Positions 57,881-64,000 of a stretch of DNA of 64,000 nt are shown here, piece after piece. Each line of letters begins with the position of its first letter. The stretch's first letter is position 1. The DNA is from Halodesulfovibrio sp. (GTDB lineage Bacteria > Desulfobacterota > Desulfovibrionia > Desulfovibrionales > Desulfovibrionaceae), in contig NZ_JADMLB010000050.1 of NCBI RefSeq assembly GCF_015482765.1, forward strand, positions 62,001 through 126,000. The letters run 5' to 3'. The notes beneath the pieces were generated by a model. It worked only from the letters and a program-made list of their open reading frames with translations. It ran no database searches and was not told the DNA's origin. A program made the translations under genes and the position numbers.

Positions 57881-60364
57881 TCACAACATGCAGCAATGCA
57901 TTGATATCAAAGTCTTTACGCTATTAGCATCCGGTAGCTCCATCGCTTCCAATGCAACCTCTCTGGCATCAGCAGTCACAATTGTCCGAATCAAATCCTT
58001 TGTCTGCTCCAATGAGGTCGCCGATACCGCAAGCGAATCCACTCCCAAGCCTACAAGCACAAACACAGCTTGCAAATTACTTGTAATCTCACCACCAACG
58101 CTCACCGGAATTTCTGCATCATGAGCAATGCGGATTATGTCACGAACAATTCTAAGTATCGCGGGATGTAATTCTGTATACTCAGTACCAAGAACAGAAT
58201 TTTTTGCGTCATACACCATGACATACCGAGCGAGATCATCTCCGCCTAAAACAAAGAAATCTGCTTCACGCGCTAATTGATCAGCCAAAAATACTGATGA
58301 CGGCACTTCAATAACAACACCGACCTCCACATTAGCAGCACAAGGTACGCCTTCCTTTTTCAGCATCGCCCGCGCTTCATTTATGATTCCATAAACTTCG
58401 CGTAACTCTGTCAATTGAGAAACCATGGGGATCAGCATTTTGATGGGGTACGCGGCAGCTGTACGCAAAAGAGCCTTAACCTGTTCTAAGAACATACTCT
58501 TATGGGCAAGACTGTATCGTACGCCTCGTTTATCAAAACAAATGTTACGCTCTGTCGAATCACTCTCCAGATACGGCAACGCATTTTCTCCACCTAAGTC
58601 TGCCGTTGCAATAACAAGCGGCTCTCCTTCCAGCAGCCCAGCCGCTGTAGAATAAACACGGTACTGTTCTTCTTCTGAGGGTGCACTGTCTCTGTTCAAA
58701 TACAAATATTCAGTACGCAAAATGCCAATACCATCCGCACCGGCTATTAGAGAATCCTGTATGGTATCAGCAGAGTTAACGTTAACCTCAACGCGCACAC
58801 TCTTTCCGTCACGAGTAACAGCAGGCTCAACGGCCTTTGAACGAATTTCCTGTAAATGCTCGTCCCATTGAGCACGCAACTGTGCAATTTTCTCTCGCTG
58901 TCTTGAATCCGGAGAAATCCACACCTCGCCGGTCGAGCCATTCAATCCGACAATATCTCCGTTTAACAATGATTCCACCAATGCTTTTACACCGGCTACT
59001 GCCGGAATCTTAAGAGCACGCGCAAACACGGCAACATGAGATGTTGCGCCGCCTTCCTGCGTCACAATGCCAAGCACCTTCTCTTTATCAAGATCAACCA
59101 TGTCGGATGGACCAAGGTCGCTCGCAACAAGAATAGATGGCTCTGTTATCTCCGGCCCATGAAATTCTTCTCCTGTAAGAGCGCGTAACACCCGAGCGCC
59201 TACATCCAGAACATCTGCTGCTCTTCCACGTACATACTCATTCTGAAGAGTACGATATCGTTCCATTGTCTTTTCAATGGTCTCTGCCCATGCAGACTCT
59301 GCATTGTATTTAGACTTGGTCATCAAATCGTGAGCTGAGCACGTGATATACGGGTCATCAAGCAACATACTGTGTAACGCAAAAAACTCTGCCTCCTCTG
59401 CGGAATCTGCACTGCCAGAAGCTTTATGTTCAAGCTCTGCCAATTCAATCCGTGCCATAGCAATTGCTTCAGCTAAGCGCACCATTTCGCCTTCAGAATC
59501 CGCAACAGTTGTCCGTTCAATTTCCGGTAGCGTTGGTCTGTACCAGACAATAGGCCCCAATGCGCTCCCGGGAGCGGCCGCAATGCCACCTTGAGACATA
59601 CTTGCACCACGCAGTCGAAAGTCCGGTTTATCTACATCACCAAAGTTCTCACTTGCCAATGCCAGCAAAGCAGAAAGGGCATCTTTAGAATCAGCCCCTT
59701 GCGCCCTGAATTGAACTGTCTCCCCCTGTTGTACCGTAAGCATGGTGACTTGGTTCAACGAGCGAGCATTCGCGCTTTCCGATCCACGAATAAGCCAAAC
59801 ATCTGCAACATACCCGCCCAATGTTCCGGCTATACGTGCTGCGGGACGAGCATGAAGCCCCAGCTGATTAGGAATAACAATAGAAATTTCTTCGCTTTTA
59901 TCCCGTGGAGGCGGCATTTCTTTGTTTTTTGTTGCAGCATACAAACCATCAGAATCTATGCCTAGCCGCTTGGCTTTTGTAGGAATAATTGAAGCAATTT
60001 CTTTTAAAATTGTTTCTATATTTTCCCCCAAAGAAATTTGAACGGCTGCAGCAAGAGAGCCCTCCACGAATGGTGCAGGACTTAAAAATACATTTTTTTG
60101 CTCATCATCGGGAAGTAAATCAACGGCAGTCTCCGCAGTGATCACAGCGCTGCCGAAATCCATAAGAACGATCACGCCATCACCCTGCTGTGCTGTTTCT
60201 ATCGCACTCAACACGACAAGCGGATTCGTTCCAATTGGGTTATCGTCATCGCCCGAACCTGCAGCCACAACAACCGGAACAGTGCCCTGTGTCATTTGTT
60301 CAACAACATCAAGAATACCGGAGACAAGGCGCTTGCTATGGGAAACTAAGACTAAACCAACCAT
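57881..60364 (-). CDS. dhaM: DhaM-type multiphosphoryl transfer protein (EIIA-Dha, HPr, Enzyme I fusion)
   Basis: An 827-residue phosphorelay protein feeding DhaKL. EIIA-Man-like domain 1-125 with active His9 (SHS). HPr domain 158-245 with His171 (GLHARPAA). Enzyme I from about 255 with His443 (GGATSHVAVFAR), and a full C-terminal PEP domain. In that domain several residues that bind PEP in E. coli Enzyme I look changed: RTMDIGG is ATADLGG (586-592), GTNDL is GGDDL (707-711), VDRGN is YDAKN (718-722) and CGE is GGE (757-759). PEP use is therefore doubtful. It follows dhaL directly. Confidence 0.9.
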   Translation of the reverse strand: MVGLVLVSHSKRLVSGILDVVEQMTQGTVPVVVAAGSGDDDNPIGTNPLVVLSAIETAQQGDGVIVLMDFGSAVITAETAVDLLPDDEQKNVFLSPAPFVEGSLAAAVQISLGENIETILKEIASIIPTKAKRLGIDSDGLYAATKNKEMPPPRDKSEEISIVIPNQLGLHARPAARIAGTLGGYVADVWLIRGSESANARSLNQVTMLTVQQGETVQFRAQGADSKDALSALLALASENFGDVDKPDFRLRGASMSQGGIAAAPGSALGPIVWYRPTLPEIERTTVADSEGEMVRLAEAIAMARIELAELEHKASGSADSAEEAEFFALHSMLLDDPYITCSAHDLMTKSKYNAESAWAETIEKTMERYRTLQNEYVRGRAADVLDVGARVLRALTGEEFHGPEITEPSILVASDLGPSDMVDLDKEKVLGIVTQEGGATSHVAVFARALKIPAVAGVKALVESLLNGDIVGLNGSTGEVWISPDSRQREKIAQLRAQWDEHLQEIRSKAVEPAVTRDGKSVRVEVNVNSADTIQDSLIAGADGIGILRTEYLYLNRDSAPSEEEQYRVYSTAAGLLEGEPLVIATADLGGENALPYLESDSTERNICFDKRGVRYSLAHKSMFLEQVKALLRTAAAYPIKMLIPMVSQLTELREVYGIINEARAMLKKEGVPCAANVEVGVVIEVPSSVFLADQLAREADFFVLGGDDLARYVMVYDAKNSVLGTEYTELHPAILRIVRDIIRIAHDAEIPVSVGGEITSNLQAVFVLVGLGVDSLAVSATSLEQTKDLIRTIVTADAREVALEAMELPDANSVKTLISMHCCML

Positions 60365-60368
60365 AGTA

Positions 60369-60998
60369 TTACTCTCTTATACTCTCATACAACGCATTAA
60401 TCAGATAATAGGATGATGTCGCGCCGGGGTCCTGATGCCCGATACTTCGTTCGCCAAGATAGCTGGCACGACCTTTTCGAGCCAGCATAGGAATTGTTGC
60501 TTTCATACCTACCTCCGCAGCACAGACGCAGGCAGCCAAAATCTCAACAAATTCCATTTCAGCTTCCAGACACAATTCGTACTCCCGCAAAACGGGCGCC
60601 CAAACATCATACATAGTCTTATCATTTTCTTCTGTTCTTCCTCGGGCAACAAGCCCTTCCACTCCTGCATCAAAAAAAGTCAGAACAGCCGAAGCATCAA
60701 GAGCTTCTGAGGTTCCAACGGTTGCTGCGCCTTTCAAAAAAAGCGTTCCGTATAAGGGCCCGCTCGCTCCCCCTACAGTCGAAAGCAGCACCATGCCCGC
60801 ATGTTTAAATATTTCCTGCAAGGTCATGGCACCCATCACCGGTAATTCAAGAGCTAATTTTCCAAACCCTCTGTTCATATTAATACCATGATCCCCATCA
60901 CCAATTGCTGCATCTAAAAGATGCAGCTCCTGCTTATGTTCCGCCATGGCATCTGCGGATTTTTCAAACCAGATCAACACATTCTTTTTAGTCAGCAT
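60369..60998 (-). CDS. dhaL: Dihydroxyacetone kinase subunit DhaL (ADP-binding)
   Basis: 209 residues. DhaL holds ADP as a fixed cofactor that is rephosphorylated by DhaM and passes phosphate to dihydroxyacetone on DhaK. The Mg/nucleotide aspartates are in LLDAAIGDGDHGINMNRGF, with GGASGPLYG and GRASYLGERSIGHQDPGATS downstream. The ATG at 60998 overlaps the dhaK end by 11 bp; a GTG at 61010 is four codons earlier. Confidence 0.94.
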   Translation of the reverse strand: MLTKKNVLIWFEKSADAMAEHKQELHLLDAAIGDGDHGINMNRGFGKLALELPVMGAMTLQEIFKHAGMVLLSTVGGASGPLYGTLFLKGAATVGTSEALDASAVLTFFDAGVEGLVARGRTEENDKTMYDVWAPVLREYELCLEAEMEFVEILAACVCAAEVGMKATIPMLARKGRASYLGERSIGHQDPGATSSYYLINALYESIRE

Positions 60999-62094
60999 TG
61001 CTCGTTCCACATGATGTTACATCATCACAAGAAGGAAAACACAGTCCCGGTGTAACCGCACGGGCATCCCATAATCTTACCATCTCATCATCAGCACGCA
61101 GCATAGTTATTGAGCACCCCTGCATCTCCAATGATGATATGTACGTCCCAACCAGATTCCGTTTAATACTCACACCTTTTTCATCACACAGCTCTGCGAA
61201 TTTTCGGTATACACCATACAGTTCGCCAGGCGGTGTACCGCCCATTCCATTTACAAGCACAATAAACGACTCACCACGGGAAAACGGTGTGCTTACCAAC
61301 TGTACGTCCTCCCATTCACCGGAAGCTGAATTCATTTCACGAGCAACACGTACATATTCTGGATCTGAAAAAATATGTTCAACCATCAACTCGACAAGGA
61401 TATCTACTGACGCCATGCACCTACGCTCTACGCCCTGCTCACCATGAATCCCAATACCCAGTTCGATCTCATCATTATCCAGCAAAAACGTTGTCTCACC
61501 TGCTTCTGGTATAATGCATGAACTCAGTGCGACCCCCATGGAACGACCATTTTGATTTATCCGCCTGCAAAGATCAGCGCATGCTCCTAAAGAATACCCT
61601 GCCTGAGCCGCTGCGCCTACAATTTTTTCCGCAAGTACTGTAAGACCTACCCCACGTCTCCCTGAGGTGTGCCCACCGCCTTTCACGGCCACATCATCAT
61701 CAATCAAAATGCATTGAACCTGAATACCGTCCATTTTGCACAGCTCGGCAGATGTTTCAAAATTAAGCACATCTCCTGTATAATTCTTAACAATAAACAA
61801 CACGCCGGCACCTCTATCAACATGCTTTGCACACTCATACATCTGATCTGGGGTGGGCGATGTGAAAATTTCTCCAGGGCAGGCACCATCCAACATACCG
61901 AACCCGACGTACCCGCAATGAAGCGGATCATGTCCACTTCCTCCACCTGAGACCACCGCAACCTTGCCTTGAGGAATATCCTTTCGACATACATACCGTG
62001 GCGCCAAGCTTAAATGAAGCTCCGGATGTGCTGCTGCCAGCCCAAGCAATTGTTCATTCACCACATCAGAGGGATTATTAATAAGCTTTTTCAT
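60988..62094 (-). CDS. dhaK: Dihydroxyacetone kinase subunit DhaK (substrate-binding)
   Basis: About 368 residues. DhaK binds dihydroxyacetone covalently on a His: the family segment GIGIHGEQGVERR is present, along with VSGGGSGHDPLHCGYVGFGMLDGACPGEIFTSPTPDQMYE and VKNYTGDVLNFE. It makes dihydroxyacetone phosphate for glycolysis. The ATG at 62094 after GGAGATTCTC was preferred to 62124. It is the first gene of dhaKLM; no DhaR-like regulator or glycerol dehydrogenase lies beside it. Confidence 0.94.
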   Translation of the reverse strand: MKKLINNPSDVVNEQLLGLAAAHPELHLSLAPRYVCRKDIPQGKVAVVSGGGSGHDPLHCGYVGFGMLDGACPGEIFTSPTPDQMYECAKHVDRGAGVLFIVKNYTGDVLNFETSAELCKMDGIQVQCILIDDDVAVKGGGHTSGRRGVGLTVLAEKIVGAAAQAGYSLGACADLCRRINQNGRSMGVALSSCIIPEAGETTFLLDNDEIELGIGIHGEQGVERRCMASVDILVELMVEHIFSDPEYVRVAREMNSASGEWEDVQLVSTPFSRGESFIVLVNGMGGTPPGELYGVYRKFAELCDEKGVSIKRNLVGTYISSLEMQGCSITMLRADDEMVRLWDARAVTPGLCFPSCDDVTSCGTSNAD

Positions 62095-62204
62095 GAGAAT
62101 CTCCGGAGTTAACTGAAGGTGCATCTTTACAAGAGACAGCTATACTACCATGGATGTTCACACGAAATCGTGGATTATCTGCTCCTTTTCTAGAAATAAT
62201 CCAC

Positions 62205-62237
62205 AAAAAAGGGCTGCCCGCGGAACGGACAGCCCAA
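62205..62237 (-). terminator. Terminator of the DMT transporter gene
   Basis: GGGCTGCCC (62211-62219) pairs with GGACAGCCC (62227-62235) with one mismatch, and the minus strand continues into six T. Confidence 0.88.
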
Positions 62238-62253
62238 TTGTTTCTAAAGCACA

Positions 62254-63135
62254 CTATGCTTTGTTGTTGGCTGAGTTGGTTAAATATACACCTGTAACAA
62301 CCAGCGATACCCCTGCAAGCAAGGATATCGACAACGGTTCTCCAAGAAAGAACCATCCCGAAAGAATAGCTGCAACCGGAACAAAGTTAATGAAAACAGA
62401 AGCTCTAGATGCACCTATCTCGTTAATTGCCTCATAAAACCATGTAAAACCAACCACAGTTCCCAACACACCCAGATAAAGAATGCACATAAAATGAGAA
62501 ACTGTATAACTGGCAAAGTCTCCTACCAAGCCTTCATATAAGGCAAAGGGAAACAACATGATTGTCCCTGTAATGCAAGAATAGGTAATTGCAGCATGCG
62601 GTGTTAAAAAGCCCATCATACGTTTTCCTAACAAAGAATAGGCAATCCAACTGGCTACACCACCAAAAATCGCTAAATCCCCGCTGCTGAGCCCTCCGGA
62701 AAATAATGAAACCGGATCTCCACGAGAAATTGCAATAGTAGCTCCAGTTACAGAAAGGCATATCCCCACCCCCTTACGCGGCGTCAACTTTTCTCCAAAA
62801 AAGAGCGCTGCAAGCAAGGTTATGAAGATCGGATTTGTTGAAACAATAACTGCAGCCCTGCCGGCAGGTACTGTCTGCAATCCAGTAAAAAAGAATGCGT
62901 TATAGGCGAAGACGCCGGTTGCCCCTAAAAGGCAGACGCCGACCCATCCTTTTTTATCCAGAACAGGCAATCCACCGGCTCGTGAGTACATAAACCAAAC
63001 AAGACAGATTGATGCTGTTAAAAAGCGCAAGAACGCAGCGGAGAATGCCCCCATTCCACCTGCAAGCATACGACCTGCTACGAATGTGCCTCCCCAAAAA
63101 AACGCGGTCATGATTAACTTTCCATACACCATCAT
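62254..63135 (-). CDS. DMT-superfamily EamA transporter
   Basis: A 293-residue, ten-helix protein with two EamA repeats. The first repeat begins KLIMTAFFWGGTFVAGRMLAGGMGAFSAAFLRF and the second GDLAIFGGVASWIAYSLLGKRMMG; the conserved end VPVAAILSGWFFLGEPLS is clear. Substrate is unknown, commonly amino acids or metabolites exported. GGGAGAG precedes the start. It lies between dhaK and an acyltransferase gene, all on the minus strand. Confidence 0.9.
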   Translation of the reverse strand: MMVYGKLIMTAFFWGGTFVAGRMLAGGMGAFSAAFLRFLTASICLVWFMYSRAGGLPVLDKKGWVGVCLLGATGVFAYNAFFFTGLQTVPAGRAAVIVSTNPIFITLLAALFFGEKLTPRKGVGICLSVTGATIAISRGDPVSLFSGGLSSGDLAIFGGVASWIAYSLLGKRMMGFLTPHAAITYSCITGTIMLFPFALYEGLVGDFASYTVSHFMCILYLGVLGTVVGFTWFYEAINEIGASRASVFINFVPVAAILSGWFFLGEPLSISLLAGVSLVVTGVYLTNSANNKA

Positions 63136-63157
63136 TTCTGTTTCTCTCCCTCAAATG

Positions 63158-64000
63158 TTAAAACATGCGCTTTAACCCCGGAGCCTTACGCAAAACATTT
63201 GCAGTAAGGAACCAGCAACCAGCCATGGTTACAGTAAAGATCAAAGCAGCCTTTGTATAAATTGACCATCCAACCGGAATAAGCGCGTAAACAGACCAAT
63301 ACGCTATCAGTCCGTGCAGGTAATAAATCCCGTAGGAATTCCTTGCTGCTGAGCTCCAGAACCGTCCGTTTCCGTTAATCCATGTTTTAAAGACAGCCAA
63401 CCCTGCCATAAGGAAAGCAAAGCAGTACACCGAAAAGATACACGCCAAATAGAACTGACGTTCCATCAGCGGCACTTGTGAAGTTGCAAAAGCTAATTTC
63501 ACATTGATGTAGATAACCATTGCTACGAGCAGAAGAGGAACCCAGAAACGTTTACGGGGAGAATATCCGCCCTCAATAAACCAATTAGACTTCCACGCCC
63601 AGATTCCTAAGCTGAAGTACAGTATCTGCATGACAATACGTTCCTGTTGGAACGAAATGAGGTAGGTAAAAAACCAGCCATCAAGAGGATAAAACTGTAA
63701 CGCAATAAAAAACGTTGTTCCTGTCACAACGATAAACATCGGGAAGAGCCATAACGGCACCTTTTTGGTTACCCGCTTGCTGTTGCGCAATGCCGGCACA
63801 CATTTCCAAACGAGAGCCAGACCGACAAACATCCAGAACAACGTTGAAAGGAACCAGTAAACTGAGTGCTGAAACGCTTCTGTCCAAAAAGTTTTTGTGT
63901 AGAAGGTAAAGAAATCTACCGGAACATTCCTCGTAAACGGAATCATAAATGCTGTATGTGGGACAATAAAGACAATGGCAATTAACCATGGTAGGAAAAT
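63158..64000 (-). CDS. Membrane acyltransferase (acyltransferase 3-like), 5' end outside the window
   Basis: The frame is open to the last base of the window (18 further codons beyond the ATG at 63946, hydrophobic), so the N-terminus is missing. At least 281 codons remain with about eight membrane helices. The C-terminal region with SSAARNSYGIYYLHGLIAYW resembles the acyltransferase 3 family (OafA/WecH/OpgC), which modifies sugars or lipids at the inner membrane. The N-terminal catalytic His lies outside. The family call is tentative. Confidence 0.72.
   Translation of the reverse strand: MFLPWLIAIVFIVPHTAFMIPFTRNVPVDFFTFYTKTFWTEAFQHSVYWFLSTLFWMFVGLALVWKCVPALRNSKRVTKKVPLWLFPMFIVVTGTTFFIALQFYPLDGWFFTYLISFQQERIVMQILYFSLGIWAWKSNWFIEGGYSPRKRFWVPLLLVAMVIYINVKLAFATSQVPLMERQFYLACIFSVYCFAFLMAGLAVFKTWINGNGRFWSSAARNSYGIYYLHGLIAYWSVYALIPVGWSIYTKAALIFTVTMAGCWFLTANVLRKAPGLKRMF

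Overview
The window looks like chromosomal DNA of a moderately AT-rich, marine-type sulfate-reducing deltaproteobacterium close to Desulfovibrio/Halodesulfovibrio. This is inferred from gene content and protein character: a tetraheme c-type cytochrome beside a haem-motif chemoreceptor, a tungstate transporter, NifU/NifS followed by CysK/CysE, a CobA-HemD fusion, and frequent hairpin/T-run terminators. No tRNA, rRNA, transposase, integrase, phage gene or CRISPR array was seen. Most of the window is core genome with short accessory stretches.

Layout. 1-5.4 kb: end of the ATP synthase operon (atpD partial, atpC), glmU, zapB-zapA and rny. 5.6-12.6 kb: a LytTR regulator coupled to acs, then purN, a LysR regulator, an AMMECR1 protein, an MFS transporter and a small secreted protein. 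12.9-16.5 kb: tupABC tungstate importer and an iron-dependent alcohol dehydrogenase. 16.6-20.9 kb: an unknown secreted protein, rlmN, a YihY-type membrane protein and a rhodanese. 20.9-23.5 kb: a polar amino-acid ABC importer without its ATPase. 23.6-25.0 kb: a long AT-rich non-coding stretch leading to an HD-GYP protein. 26.2-30.3 kb: nifU-nifS-cysK-cysE, linking cysteine synthesis to Fe-S assembly. 30.6-36.5 kb (minus): a UDP-glucuronate decarboxylase-like epimerase, cobA-hemD with a highly structured leader, and valS. 36.7-42 kb: a BPL_N protein, an AsmA-like protein, an NfeD/SPFH pair and tgt. 42.1-42.4 kb: a tandem glycine riboswitch with a terminator and no recognisable target gene.

42.8-49.6 kb: a hypothetical protein; a two-gene unit (minus) of tetraheme cytochrome plus haem-motif chemoreceptor; a 56-residue membrane protein with an orphan CpaE/TadZ-like ATPase; a YitT protein; a tiny lipoprotein. 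49.9-53.6 kb: arsR-arsC and a permuted ADP-forming acyl-CoA ligase. 53.6-57.4 kb (minus): AdiA-like arginine decarboxylase with an APC antiporter, an acid-resistance pair. 57.9-62.1 kb (minus): dhaK-dhaL-dhaM, in which DhaM carries a full-length but active-site-degenerate Enzyme I. 62.2-64 kb (minus): a DMT transporter and a membrane acyltransferase cut by the window end.

The best leads for something undescribed are the cobA-hemD leader, where two mutually exclusive hairpins compete for the ribosome binding site; the orphan glycine riboswitch; the cytochrome/chemoreceptor pair; the DhaM with a degenerate Enzyme I; and the small membrane protein/TadZ-like pair. All family assignments are from reading motifs; no database search was run.
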